Positions 53,064 through 61,623 of a DNA stretch of 64,000 bases are shown in pieces. The first letter of the stretch is position 1, and the number at the start of each line of letters is the position of its first letter. Source of the DNA: Bacteroidota bacterium (GTDB lineage Bacteria > Bacteroidota > Bacteroidia > Cytophagales > Spirosomataceae); the NCBI GenBank assembly GCA_020161355.1, contig JAIUOF010000001.1, positions 186,001 to 250,000 of the forward strand, written 5' to 3'. The notes under the pieces were generated by a model. That model saw only the letters and a program-made list of their open reading frames with translations, searched no databases and had not been told where the DNA came from. Position numbers and translations under genes: made by a program.

Positions 53064-53098
53064 CCTCACCCCCTGCCTCCTCTCCAAATAAGAGGGGA
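53064..53098. repeat. Possible dispersed intergenic repeat with hairpin
   Basis: The segment CCTCACCCCCTGCCTCCTCT plus the next bases is far more C-rich than its surroundings, and CCTCT/AGAGG can form a small hairpin. It resembles short intergenic repeats I associate with Bacteroidota genomes (CCTCACCCCCTGCCCCTCTCC type). Only one copy is in this window, so the repeat status is an inference. Confidence 0.4.
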
Positions 53099-53127
53099 AA
53101 TTTGAAGGTGGAATATTCTATTCTAAA

Positions 53128-54105
53128 TTATTGCATTGGATGACGGAAACCCGCTGAGTAAGCACCAGTTACATGGTGTTCGAGCTGACGTTCAATATCA
53201 CCCAAAAGACTGCTGGCTCCAATTCTGAACATATTTCCATTGAGCCATTCATCTCCTAATTCTTCTTTTATCAAAATCAACCAATCAGTGGCTTGTTTGG
53301 CTTTCTGAATCCCACCCGCAGGCTTAAAACCTACTTTTGTGCCGGTCATTTCGAAATAATCTCTGATGGCTCTGCACATTACAAGGCTCACAGCCAGGGT
53401 CGCATTTACACTTTCTTTACCTGTGCTGGTTTTGATAAAATCACTACCTGCCATCATAGCTACCATGCTGGCTTTATAAACTTTGGTATAAGTTGGAATT
53501 TCACCTGTCGCCAAAATGGATTTCATATGAGCATCACCACAGGCTTTTTTAAATTCCGAAATTTCGTGATATAATTCTTCCCATCTGTTTTCCAAAACCA
53601 AATCACGGCTGATTACGATGTCAATTTCCTTTGCTCCGGCAGCCACTGAGTGTTTTATTTCACTTATTTTATCTTCAAATGAATTATTTCCGGCAGGAAA
53701 ACCGGTCGAAACGGCTACGATTGGCAAATTAGAACCTTGAAGTGCTTCTTTTGCAAATGGAATCAAATTGTGATAAACACAAACACCGCCGACAGTAATT
53801 CCGGAATTTTCCATTCCCAATGCTTCCAGTATGTCCTTTCTAATAGGATTTTTAGCTTTGGCACAAAGACGGGTTACATTTCCTTTGGTATCATCACCCG
53901 CAAGCGTTGTCAGGTCTATACAAGTTACAGCTTTGAGTAACCATGCCGCCTGCCAGTTTTTTTTGACGGTACGGCGTGCGGGAAGTGTGGCAGCTCTTCT
54001 TTCAACTGCACTTTTATTTATATTAATATTTTCAAAAACCGAAGCATCAAACGGTATTCCGTGATTTAAGTGATCGGTTTCTATGGCTTGTTTTGCAACT
54101 GTCAT
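53128..54105 (-). CDS. deoC: Deoxyribose-phosphate aldolase
   Basis: DeoC cleaves 2-deoxyribose-5-phosphate into glyceraldehyde-3-phosphate and acetaldehyde through a Lys Schiff base. The 325-residue protein has the Lys in SDFIKTSTGKESVNAT near 232 and the second Lys in TKVGFKPAGGIQKA near 268, with CIDLTTLAGDDT at the start. The N-terminal 50 residues extend the bacterial core (about 220-250 residues), as in the longer DeoC2-like branch. It lies 10 nt downstream of the nucleoside phosphorylase gene. Confidence 0.95.
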   Translation of the reverse strand: MTVAKQAIETDHLNHGIPFDASVFENININKSAVERRAATLPARRTVKKNWQAAWLLKAVTCIDLTTLAGDDTKGNVTRLCAKAKNPIRKDILEALGMENSGITVGGVCVYHNLIPFAKEALQGSNLPIVAVSTGFPAGNNSFEDKISEIKHSVAAGAKEIDIVISRDLVLENRWEELYHEISEFKKACGDAHMKSILATGEIPTYTKVYKASMVAMMAGSDFIKTSTGKESVNATLAVSLVMCRAIRDYFEMTGTKVGFKPAGGIQKAKQATDWLILIKEELGDEWLNGNMFRIGASSLLGDIERQLEHHVTGAYSAGFRHPMQ

Positions 54106-54115
54106 ATTTTTATTT

Positions 54116-55000
54116 TCAAATTTTAGGTAAAAATTCGAATAACATTTTCTCTATTAACCTATTTATGCTTGCGTGAGAATCTTTGCTAAATTCTCCCGAA
54201 AATCTGTTTGCCACAATTACATTAACCGTGAGAGCTCTATGGCCCATTAACCTGGATAAGCCATAAATAGCCGAAGTTTCCATTTCAAAATTAGTGATTT
54301 TTAAATCATTATATCTGAAATCAGAAAGCCTTTCATTGAGATGTTTCTGACTTATTCCAAGTCTCAAAACACGGCCTTGAGGTCCAAAGAAACCTGTAGC
54401 AGTAGTAGTTACTCCGGCGAAAATTCCCAATCCTTTGGCAATAGCTACCATATTTTCATCGGCTTTCACCAGATAGGGTTTGGGTAATTCGGGTAACCAA
54501 TCGGTGTGTTTCATAAATTCACCGACAAATCCTTCATCATTAAGTTCCTTGCCATTTTTATAATAATAAATCAAGCCATCCAGACCTAAACCATACTCTC
54601 CGACTACAAAACTATCTACCGGAATTTCTCTCTGCAAAGCTCCTGATGTACCCATTCTGATAAATGTAAGTTGCTTATGCTCAGGTTTAAAAGTTTTGTT
54701 TTTTAGGTCAATATTGGTTACTGCATCAAGTTCGCTCAGAACAATATCGATGTTATCTGTTCCCATTCCGGTTGAAACCACAGAAATTCTCCGGCCTTTA
54801 ACCGTGCCGGTATGGGTCACGATTTCACGTTTTTGGGTTTTAAATTCAATGCTGTCAAAATATGAACTTACCACCGGCACTCTGTCTGGGTCACCCACCA
54901 GAAAAACCACATCGGCAAGGTTTTCGGCGTGAAGATTACAGTGATAAACACTGCTGTCGGGATTAAGCACTAGTTCTGAAGACGCTAATAAATCAGCCAT
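54116..55000 (-). CDS. Nucleoside phosphorylase (uridine phosphorylase-like)
   Basis: The 294-residue protein belongs to the PNP/UDP family: FLVGDPDRVPVVSSYFD near 33 (phosphate loop), STGMGTDNIDIVLSELD near 76, IRMGTSGALQREIPVDSF near 114 and the substrate-binding NFEMETSAIYGLSRLMGHRA near 238. The ME(T)SA segment and length match the uridine phosphorylase group common in Bacteroidota. It splits (deoxy)uridine into uracil and (deoxy)ribose-1-phosphate, linking cdd to deoB. It starts 4 nt after deoB. Confidence 0.88.
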   Translation of the reverse strand: MADLLASSELVLNPDSSVYHCNLHAENLADVVFLVGDPDRVPVVSSYFDSIEFKTQKREIVTHTGTVKGRRISVVSTGMGTDNIDIVLSELDAVTNIDLKNKTFKPEHKQLTFIRMGTSGALQREIPVDSFVVGEYGLGLDGLIYYYKNGKELNDEGFVGEFMKHTDWLPELPKPYLVKADENMVAIAKGLGIFAGVTTTATGFFGPQGRVLRLGISQKHLNERLSDFRYNDLKITNFEMETSAIYGLSRLMGHRALTVNVIVANRFSGEFSKDSHASINRLIEKMLFEFLPKI

Positions 55001-55004
55001 AAGT

Positions 55005-56174
55005 TTAATTTAATATTTGAGGTAAATAGCTTACTCCATTGGTAGAAAAATCTATGCCAAAAGCATCGGCTATGGTGGCAGCTATATCTGCAAACGTACT
55101 CCTTGTACCAATATTTTCACCTTTTTTTATTTTTTCACCCACATTGAGTATCGGAATATACTCTCGTGTATGGTCAGTTCCGTGATGTGTCGGGTCATTT
55201 CCATGGTCTGCCGTTATGATCAATAAATCATCGGGTTTTAATGCTACCATGAGTTTTGGCAAAAATTCATCAAATGCTTCAATTGCTTTGGCATATCCTT
55301 CGACGTCTCTACGATGCCCAAAATGCATATCAAAATCAACCAGATTTGTAAAAATTAATCCTTTATCTATTTGTTGGAGTGCTTCAAGTGTTTGATGCAT
55401 CCCTTCAGTATTGTTGGCCGTTTTTACATGAGAAGATATTCCTTTTTCTGCGAAAATATCCCAGATTTTACCTACCGAATGTACCGAAATGTCGTTTGCG
55501 GTCAAAGCATCCAGAATGGTATGAGGAGGCAAAGTAGCATAATCTTTTCTTCTGGAGGTTCTTTTGAAATTGCCCGGAGTGCCTTCAAATGGTCTGGCAA
55601 TTACCCGCCCTACTTCCAGATCATCTATCAGCATTTCCCGGGCTATTTTACATATTTCATATTGCTTTTCGATGGGAATTATCCCTTCATGCATAGCAAT
55701 CTGAAAAACACTGTCAGCCGAAGTGTAAACTATCGGGAAGCCGGTTTTTATATGCTCTTCCCCTAGACTATCAATGATTTCTGTGCCTGAGGCTGAAATA
55801 TTTCCTATGGTTTTTGTGCCTATTTTTTCTTCAAATTTTTTGATAAATTCATCAGGAAAACCAGTTTCAGTAAAAGTTGGAAAAGGTTTTTCCAGGGTTA
55901 CGCCTGCAATTTCCCAATGACCTGTGGTAGTGTCTTTACCGGCTGAAACCTCAGCAGCTTTTCCAAATGCACTTAATGGTTTGTTGGTTTTTGGGATAAT
56001 GTTTTCAGGAACAATATTTCCAAGTCCTAAAGCAACAAGATTAGGTGTTTTGATTTGTGGATATTTTTCAAAAATATGCCCTAAAGTATTTGCTCCCAGG
56101 TCGTTGTAAAGATTGGCATCGGGTAATTCTCCAATGCCCACACTGTCAAGCACGATTAAAATAACTCTGTTCAT
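55005..56174 (-). CDS. deoB: Phosphopentomutase
   Basis: DeoB moves the phosphate of (deoxy)ribose-1-phosphate to C5, feeding deoC. It is a two-Mn2+ alkaline phosphatase-superfamily enzyme. The 389-residue protein begins VILIVLDSVGIGELPDA with the metal Asp, has the phospho-acceptor Thr in AGKDTTTGHWE near 83, NLVDFDMHFGHRRD near 285, and ITADHGNDPTHHGTDHTRE near 330 with metal ligands. It is the first gene of the seven-gene nucleoside operon. Confidence 0.96.
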   Translation of the reverse strand: MNRVILIVLDSVGIGELPDANLYNDLGANTLGHIFEKYPQIKTPNLVALGLGNIVPENIIPKTNKPLSAFGKAAEVSAGKDTTTGHWEIAGVTLEKPFPTFTETGFPDEFIKKFEEKIGTKTIGNISASGTEIIDSLGEEHIKTGFPIVYTSADSVFQIAMHEGIIPIEKQYEICKIAREMLIDDLEVGRVIARPFEGTPGNFKRTSRRKDYATLPPHTILDALTANDISVHSVGKIWDIFAEKGISSHVKTANNTEGMHQTLEALQQIDKGLIFTNLVDFDMHFGHRRDVEGYAKAIEAFDEFLPKLMVALKPDDLLIITADHGNDPTHHGTDHTREYIPILNVGEKIKKGENIGTRSTFADIAATIADAFGIDFSTNGVSYLPQILN

Positions 56175-56269
56175 TTAGTATAGTTTGTCGAAAAAGGGCA
56201 GCTAAGTTAGATATTTTTTTGTTTTTCATTATAAAAAAAGCAAAAAATGAAATCATTATAGCATTCAAA

Positions 56270-56884
56270 TCAAGGGATATCAAGGTATTTGTGTGTTTGG
56301 AGACTCATGCTCCATTTGGGATTTGATTTTATATAATCAATTATCAAGGGTGTCATTTTCTCTCTTTTGTCCCACTCCGGTTGCAGAAAAAGTTTACAAT
56401 CGGGGTTTACCAAAGCGGCATATTTTTCTGCAAAATCAAAATCTGATTTATTGAAAATGATGATTTTGAGTTCATTGGCTTTTCCATAAATTTCAGGAAG
56501 CGGCTCTTTGAATTTTTTTGGAGAAAAGCAAACCCAATCCCAACTCCCGGTAAAAGGATGAGCACCTGAGGTCTCGATATTGGTTCTGAAACCAGCCGTT
56601 TTCAACGCTACTGTGAGTTCATTCAAATCGTACATCAAGGGCTCACCTCCTGTGATTACGGCGATACTTTTGGGGAACTCTGAAGCTTGATTCACAATAT
56701 CTTCAACGGAATATTGTGGATGTAAATCGGCATCCCATGATTCTTTTACATCACACCAAACACATCCCACATCGCATCCACCTAATCTTATGAAGTAGGC
56801 GGCATGACCGGAGTAGTGCCCCTCGCCCTGGAGCGTATAAAAAGCTTCCATCACCGGAAGCGTATTGTTTTCGATTTTTTCCAT
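56270..56884 (-). CDS. queE: 7-carboxy-7-deazaguanine synthase
   Basis: QueE is a radical SAM enzyme in queuosine (7-deazaguanine) synthesis. The 204-residue protein (from ATG 56884) has the cluster motif C-x3-C-x2-C in GCDVGCVWCDVKESWD, MEAFYTLQGEGHYSGHAAYF ahead of it, VITGGEPLMY and CFSPKKFKEPLP. A TTG 12 nt upstream (56896) could be read as a start, but it lies inside a TAATTTTG promoter box, so the ATG is chosen. The other queuosine genes are not in the window. Confidence 0.93.
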   Translation of the reverse strand: MEKIENNTLPVMEAFYTLQGEGHYSGHAAYFIRLGGCDVGCVWCDVKESWDADLHPQYSVEDIVNQASEFPKSIAVITGGEPLMYDLNELTVALKTAGFRTNIETSGAHPFTGSWDWVCFSPKKFKEPLPEIYGKANELKIIIFNKSDFDFAEKYAALVNPDCKLFLQPEWDKREKMTPLIIDYIKSNPKWSMSLQTHKYLDIP

Positions 56885-56893
56885 ATTTTGATG

Positions 56894-56901
56894 CAAAATT
56901 A
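56894..56901 (-). promoter_or_regulatory. Putative -7 box for queE
   Basis: TAATTTTG on the minus strand matches TAnnTTTG. With the ATG at 56884 only about 9 nt away, the messenger would be nearly leaderless. Confidence 0.5.
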
Positions 56902-57034
56902 TGTGTTTTTTCGTTTTTAATTTTAGAATTGAAATATTCCTTTATGATTTGAAGGTTTTGTAATCATTTTTCCATTTAATAATCAAAAAAATTAATTTGT
57001 TTTTGTCAAAAATATATTTCTTTTGTGAAGGAAA

Positions 57035-57042
57035 TAATTTTG
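57035..57042 (+). promoter_or_regulatory. Putative -7 box for the RelE-type toxin-antitoxin pair
   Basis: TAATTTTG fits TAnnTTTG and lies 34-41 nt before the antitoxin ATG. Confidence 0.5.
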
Positions 57043-57075
57043 TTTTAAATATTTAAAAATCAAGCGGCTATTAAA

Positions 57076-57294
57076 ATGACAGCATCTACAATTAATAAAT
57101 ATAAGACTTATCTGTATGATGATAATGGGAAGCCTGTTGCACTTCAATTGGATTTGAAAAATAAGAAATTTAAAGATTATATTGAAGAGATGATTGAAGA
57201 TTATGAAGATACTTTAGTTGCTATGGAAAGGGAAAATGGCGAAACTATTGATGCTTCTGATGTAGAGAGAAGAGTTCTGGCACTTCAAAAATAA
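57076..57294 (+). CDS. Antitoxin of RelE-type pair
   Basis: The 72-residue acidic protein is encoded directly before a RelE/ParE-like toxin, with one base between them. The beta-like opening (INKYKTYLYDDNGKPVALQL) and the acidic helix (DYIEEMIEDYEDTLVAMERE) suit a short antitoxin of the Phd/RHH-like size class. No formal motif is visible, and the role is inferred from position. Confidence 0.75.
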   Translation: MTASTINKYKTYLYDDNGKPVALQLDLKNKKFKDYIEEMIEDYEDTLVAMERENGETIDASDVERRVLALQK

Positions 57295-57295
57295 T

Positions 57296-57577
57296 TTGGA
57301 ATATATACTAAAATATCATAAAGCTGCTGATAAAGAATTATCTAAATTACCACCCACCTTACAGCTTGAAATAATTAAGCTAATAAGAGAGCTTGCTCAT
57401 AATCCAAAACCCAAAGGATATAAGAAACTTAAAGGGTATAAAAGTCTGAGGACTCCAGGAAAAGAATGTTTTCGAATTAGATTAAAGAATTACAGAATAA
57501 TTTACACTTTGGAAGAAGCCATAATCACCATTGAAATAATTAAAATTGCCCACAGAAGAGAGGTTTATAATCAATAA
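57296..57577 (+). CDS. RelE/ParE-family toxin
   Basis: The 93-residue basic protein has the RelE fold pattern: YHKAADKELSKLPPTLQLEI at the start, GYKKLKGYKSLRTPGKECFR in the middle, RIRLKNYRIIYTLEE with the conserved R-Y-R strand, and IEIIKIAHRREVYNQ at the end. Such toxins cut mRNA on the ribosome. The start is TTG at 57296. The antitoxin-first order is typical. Confidence 0.88.
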   Translation: MEYILKYHKAADKELSKLPPTLQLEIIKLIRELAHNPKPKGYKKLKGYKSLRTPGKECFRIRLKNYRIIYTLEEAIITIEIIKIAHRREVYNQ

Positions 57578-57653
57578 TATTCCATGAGTTAATTTTTTAG
57601 ATAACACACCAAAACAAACTCTCAAATTTTCTGTTTTAAACCTTAGCCTTGTT

Positions 57654-57661
57654 TATTTTTG
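57654..57661 (+). promoter_or_regulatory. Putative -7 box for ispG
   Basis: TATTTTTG fits TAnnTTTG and ends 18 nt before ATG 57680. Its position rules out the in-frame TTG at 57659 as start. Confidence 0.55.
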
Positions 57662-57679
57662 CACAAAAAATTCAATTTG

Positions 57680-59617
57680 ATGTCATATTGTGATTCTTTC
57701 AGTCATTACGCCCGTAGAAAAACCAATCAGGTAAAAATCGGTGACCTGTGGATGGGTTCTGATTTCCCAATCAGAGTTCAGTCAATGACCACCATCGATA
57801 CTATGGATACTCAGGGTTCCATAGCACAGAGTATCAGGATGATAGAGAGTGGTTGCGAATTGGTAAGAATCACTGCTCCAAGTGTAAAAGAAGCACAAAA
57901 CCTGGAAAATATCAAAAATGGACTGCGGGAAGCAGGTTTTAATACGCCTTTGGTTGCAGATATACATTTTACTCCAAATGCCGCAGAACTCGCGGCCAGA
58001 ATAGTGGAGAAAGTGAGGGTGAACCCAGGAAACTATGCCGACAAGAAAAGATTTGAAGTAATTGAATATACAGATGCCTCGTATCAGGATGAACTGAATC
58101 GCATCCGTGACCGTTTTTTGCCCCTGGTAAAAATCTGTAAAGAATACGGCACCGCCATGAGAATTGGCACCAATCACGGCTCACTTTCTGACCGTATTTT
58201 GAGCAGATACGGCGATACTCCCAAAGGTATGGTCGAATCTGCACTTGAATTCCTGAAAATTTGCGAAGACGAGAATTATTTCAATATCGTGATTTCTATG
58301 AAATCCTCGAACCCGCAAGTGATGGTACAGGCTTACCGGCTTCTTTGTCAGCGACTTGAGGAAGAAAAAATGAAGCCTTACCCGCTGCATTTAGGAGTAA
58401 CAGAAGCTGGTGAAGGGGAAGATGGCCGGATAAAATCTTCAATGGGTATTGGTACTTTGTTGGAAGACGGACTGGGCGATACTGTAAGAGTCAGCCTTAC
58501 CGAAGATCCTGAATTTGAAGCACCTGTTGCCAGAAAATTAATCGACAGGTATTCTCCTAATCCCGGAAATTTTGATTTGGAGGAAATTTCTGAATTAAAA
58601 TATGATTCATTTTCGTACAAAAGAAGAAAGACGAGCGAAACGGGAATCATGGGAGGTCATTTGGTGCCAAGGGTTATTGCGGATTTTTCTGATAATCAAA
58701 ATATTAAAATCGAGGATTTGAAGGCTATCGGTCATTTTTATCTGCCACTGCCCGACAAATGGGCTATGAATGACCTCGGTGCTGATTTTATTTATTCCGG
58801 TAAAAATCAGATTGATTTCATGCTTCCTAATGGGTTGAAAGAAATTCTGGATTTTGAAGCCTGGGAAAATCACCCAGATCAAAAGAATAAAATACCTTTA
58901 TTTGATATTCACAATTATAAAAATGCTTCGGCTAATAATTTAGTTCAGTTTTTTGTAAAAATAAAAACCGGAGAAATTGATAGTGATTTACTTTCATTTT
59001 TAGAGAATTCAAATCAGGCAATCCTGATTCTTGAATCAGAAAGACCAAATGCATATCCTGATTTCCGTGTTGTTTACAATAAAATATATGATTTAAAAAC
59101 ACCTGTCATTCTTTCAAAAAAATATACAAATTTTTCGGATGAAGATTTGCAGTTGTTTGCCGCTACAGATTTAGGTGGATGTTTTATTGATGGATTTGGA
59201 GATGGAATAATGATTAGTGCAGAAAACAAAACCGTTGCCAACAGTCTGGCCTTCGGTATTTTGCAGGCAGCCCGTACACGTATGTCGAAAACTGAGTACA
59301 TAAGCTGTCCGTCTTGTGGCCGTACCCTTTTTGATTTACAGGAAACTACCGCAATGATCAGGAAACGCACCGATCACTTGAAAGGAATTAAAATCGGAAT
59401 CATGGGATGTATCGTAAATGGTCCAGGCGAGATGGCTGATGCTGATTATGGGTATGTGGGAATCGGGAAAGATAAGATTTCACTCTATCGGGGGCAGGAA
59501 GTGGTAAAAAGATCGGTAAATTCGCAAAATGCTGTTGAGGAACTGATTGAATTGATAAAAGAAGATGGCAAGTGGATTGAGCCATCAGCAGAAAATGAAC
59601 TTTTAAAAACTTTATAA
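57680..59617 (+). CDS. ispG: 4-hydroxy-3-methylbut-2-enyl-diphosphate synthase (long form)
   Basis: IspG (GcpE) reduces MEcPP to HMBPP with a [4Fe-4S] cluster, the sixth step of the MEP pathway; IspF for the preceding step is also in this window. The 645-residue protein has the TIM-barrel part (RVQSMTTIDTMDTQGSIAQS, VADIHFTP, VRVNPGNYADKK) and the C-terminal cluster domain with ISCPSCGRTLFDLQ and MGCIVNGPGEMADADYGYVG. About 250 extra residues between them (roughly 290-530) are the A* insert known from plant and Bacteroidota/Chlorobi enzymes. The start is fixed by the promoter box. Confidence 0.95.
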   Translation: MSYCDSFSHYARRKTNQVKIGDLWMGSDFPIRVQSMTTIDTMDTQGSIAQSIRMIESGCELVRITAPSVKEAQNLENIKNGLREAGFNTPLVADIHFTPNAAELAARIVEKVRVNPGNYADKKRFEVIEYTDASYQDELNRIRDRFLPLVKICKEYGTAMRIGTNHGSLSDRILSRYGDTPKGMVESALEFLKICEDENYFNIVISMKSSNPQVMVQAYRLLCQRLEEEKMKPYPLHLGVTEAGEGEDGRIKSSMGIGTLLEDGLGDTVRVSLTEDPEFEAPVARKLIDRYSPNPGNFDLEEISELKYDSFSYKRRKTSETGIMGGHLVPRVIADFSDNQNIKIEDLKAIGHFYLPLPDKWAMNDLGADFIYSGKNQIDFMLPNGLKEILDFEAWENHPDQKNKIPLFDIHNYKNASANNLVQFFVKIKTGEIDSDLLSFLENSNQAILILESERPNAYPDFRVVYNKIYDLKTPVILSKKYTNFSDEDLQLFAATDLGGCFIDGFGDGIMISAENKTVANSLAFGILQAARTRMSKTEYISCPSCGRTLFDLQETTAMIRKRTDHLKGIKIGIMGCIVNGPGEMADADYGYVGIGKDKISLYRGQEVVKRSVNSQNAVEELIELIKEDGKWIEPSAENELLKTL

Positions 59618-59619
59618 TT

Positions 59620-59811
59620 ATGGCTAGCTGGAAAGAAATGGTGAAAGTAGCACCTGTTTTTAATTATTTCTCACGTGTTTTTAAGAAAGATTCTTCCGGA
59701 AAATACCCATCGAGCGATAACCTGAGGATAATGCATGGAATCAATAAGATTTCGATTGTAATGTTTTTGATAGCTGTATTAGTAATGCTTTACAGAGCCT
59801 TTTTACGATGA
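59620..59811 (+). CDS. Small single-helix membrane protein
   Basis: The 63-residue protein has a soluble start (MASWKEMVKVAPVFNYFSRVFKK), a linker, and one C-terminal hydrophobic helix (ISIVMFLIAVLVMLYRAF). The short DNLRIMHGINKISIVMF block resembles small uncharacterised Bacteroidota proteins (DUF6728-like, from memory). It follows the ispG stop by 2 nt and overlaps the next gene by 4 nt, so it is in the same transcript. Confidence 0.65.
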   Translation: MASWKEMVKVAPVFNYFSRVFKKDSSGKYPSSDNLRIMHGINKISIVMFLIAVLVMLYRAFLR

Positions 59812-60164
59812 ATATCGAAGAACTGCGAGATTTTTGCCTTTCATTCAAAGGTGTAACCGAAGAATTGCCTTTCGGACCTGACACGCTTGTTTTTAAAGTG
59901 ATGGGTAAAATGTTCGCATTGCTGCCTTTAGACCGTGAAGAATTGGTCATAAGTCTAAAAAATACACCAGACAGAAATGTGGAACTCCGCCAGGAATATC
60001 CTTTTATACAGGGGGCATTTCACATGAACAAAACCCACTGGAACATGGTTTTTATTGATTTTTCAGTTAAAAGCAGTCTGGTCAAAGAATTGGTTACGGA
60101 TTCCTATAATTTGATCGTAGACAGTTTACCCAAAAAAGTTAAAGCAGAATTTCAGAATATCTAA
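59808..60164 (+). CDS. MmcQ/YjbR-family protein
   Basis: The 118-residue protein fits the YjbR fold (CyaY-like): IEELRDFCLSFKGVTEELPF, FKVMGKMFALLPLDRE and HWNMVFIDFSVKSSLVKEL near the end, a standard single-domain length. YjbR proteins have a double-wing shape and are proposed to bind DNA; biological role is unclear. Its ATG overlaps the preceding gene. Confidence 0.85.
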   Translation: MNIEELRDFCLSFKGVTEELPFGPDTLVFKVMGKMFALLPLDREELVISLKNTPDRNVELRQEYPFIQGAFHMNKTHWNMVFIDFSVKSSLVKELVTDSYNLIVDSLPKKVKAEFQNI

Positions 60165-60173
60165 AACTCAAAA

Positions 60174-60587
60174 GTGGAGAAGGAATATCTTTTTGTTTAC
60201 GGAACACTTCTAAGTTCTTATGCAAAAAATCCATTCAAAAAGCAGTTCTCTGAAAATTCAAAACTATTAGGTAATGCAAAATTTTCTGCCAAACTTTATG
60301 ATTTGGGTGAATATCCCGGAATTATCGAAAATCAAAAAGGAGAACATTATGTGGTTTACGGAGAAGTCTATGAGTTGTTGAATTCAAATTTTCTTTTTGA
60401 TCTGGATGAATATGAAAATTATTTTCCTGAAAATCTTTTCCAATCAGAATATATCAGACAAAAAGTTAGGGTTTCTTTAAACAACGATGATTCGGTGCTG
60501 GAAAGTTGGACTTACTGGTATAAAGAATTACCATTAAAAGCTGTTTTCATAGAAAGTGGCGATTATTTGAGCTTTCTTGTTGACTAA
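60174..60587 (+). CDS. Gamma-glutamylcyclotransferase-like (AIG2) protein
   Basis: The 137-residue protein has the AIG2/GGCT start LFVYGTLLSSYAKNPF (YGTL substrate loop), YDLGEYPGI, VYGEVYELL and a central LDEYENYFPE with the catalytic Glu position. Small members cyclise gamma-glutamyl amines or act in unknown repair of peptides. The start is GTG at 60174, 9 nt after the YjbR gene; it is the last gene of the ispG transcript. Confidence 0.85.
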   Translation: MEKEYLFVYGTLLSSYAKNPFKKQFSENSKLLGNAKFSAKLYDLGEYPGIIENQKGEHYVVYGEVYELLNSNFLFDLDEYENYFPENLFQSEYIRQKVRVSLNNDDSVLESWTYWYKELPLKAVFIESGDYLSFLVD

Positions 60588-60614
60588 ATATTTCATTATT
60601 ATTTTTTGAAATAC

Positions 60615-60622
60615 TAACTTTG
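60615..60622 (+). promoter_or_regulatory. Putative -7 box for the OmpA-like gene
   Basis: TAACTTTG fits TAnnTTTG. A TTTC at 60591-60594 stands at a -33-like distance (20 nt). Confidence 0.55.
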
Positions 60623-60664
60623 CACCCTCATTTATATGAACCTTAAAACAAACTATATTTCATT

Positions 60665-61576
60665 ATGAATTTATCCAGAAAATTAATCTTGCTTTTCTCT
60701 GCGGGAGTTGTTTTTACTTCATGCGTTTCCAAGAAAAAATTTGTAAGTCTGCAGTCTGAACTGACAGCTACAAAAGCCGACCTTGAAAGACGAGGTGAAA
60801 TGGTCAATGACTTCAAAAACAAACTGGTAAGCTGCGAGCAGGAAAAAGAAAAAATGGCTGCGACTTCGAAAGCGTCACAAGATGCCAAAGAAAGCCAAAT
60901 GAATGATTTGAGAGCTCAAATCGCTGATTTGCAGAAAGTTAGAGATACTCAGATGCAACAAGTGGGTGGTTTGACAGTTTTGAATCAGTCAGCCAACGAA
61001 AACATCAACCGTACTTTGGCACAGTTGGAGAAAAAAGACAAGTATATCGGTCTTTTGCAAGCTGCTAAATCTAAAGCTGATTCAATGAATCTTGCCTTGG
61101 CGGTTAACCTGAAATCAGTGCTTAATGATGGACTTGATGATACAGATGTGGAAGTTAAAGTTGACAAAACAGTGGTTATGGTCAATCTTTCTGACAAAAT
61201 GTTGTTTACCAGTGGAAGCTACAAAATTTCTCCAAAAGCCTTTGGTGTGTTGGAAAAAGTGGCCAAGTTGATTCAGTCTCGTCCTGACCTTGAAATGATG
61301 GTTGAAGGTTATACTGACAACGTGGCAATTAACACGGAATGTTTAGATGACAACTGGGATTTGAGTGTTAAACGTGCAACAGCTGTGGTAAGAACGCTTC
61401 AAAAGAAATTTGGAGTGGATCCTAATAAACTTGTAGCTGCCGGTCGCGGAGAATATAATGCCCTAACTTCAAACGATACCGCTGAAGGTCGCTCGATTAA
61501 CCGTCGTACAAGAATCATTTTGATGCCTAAACTGGATCAGTTTTATGATCTGTTGAATCCCGATAATGCGAAATAA
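60665..61576 (+). CDS. OmpA-family lipoprotein
   Basis: A lipoprotein signal ends FTSC (Cys20). Residues about 30-125 form a long charged coiled coil (LQSELTATKADLERRGEMVN, QDAKESQMNDLRAQIADL), and the C-terminal 130 residues are an OmpA domain: FTSGSYKISPKAFGVLEKVA, MVEGYTDNVAI, NWDLSVKRATAVV, AGRGEYNAL and GRSINRRTRIIL, which bind peptidoglycan. The 303-residue protein should tether the outer membrane to the cell wall. It has its own promoter and terminator. Confidence 0.94.
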   Translation: MNLSRKLILLFSAGVVFTSCVSKKKFVSLQSELTATKADLERRGEMVNDFKNKLVSCEQEKEKMAATSKASQDAKESQMNDLRAQIADLQKVRDTQMQQVGGLTVLNQSANENINRTLAQLEKKDKYIGLLQAAKSKADSMNLALAVNLKSVLNDGLDDTDVEVKVDKTVVMVNLSDKMLFTSGSYKISPKAFGVLEKVAKLIQSRPDLEMMVEGYTDNVAINTECLDDNWDLSVKRATAVVRTLQKKFGVDPNKLVAAGRGEYNALTSNDTAEGRSINRRTRIILMPKLDQFYDLLNPDNAK

Positions 61577-61592
61577 TATTTAGATAATACAT

Positions 61593-61623
61593 AAAAAAAG
61601 CCCGGCGAAACCGGGCTTTTTTT
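61593..61623. terminator. Terminator between OmpA-like and the NTF2/HhH gene
   Basis: AAAAAAAGCCCGG and CCGGGCTTTTTTT pair around a short CGAAA loop. A and T tracts make it act in both directions for the two convergent genes. Confidence 0.85.
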
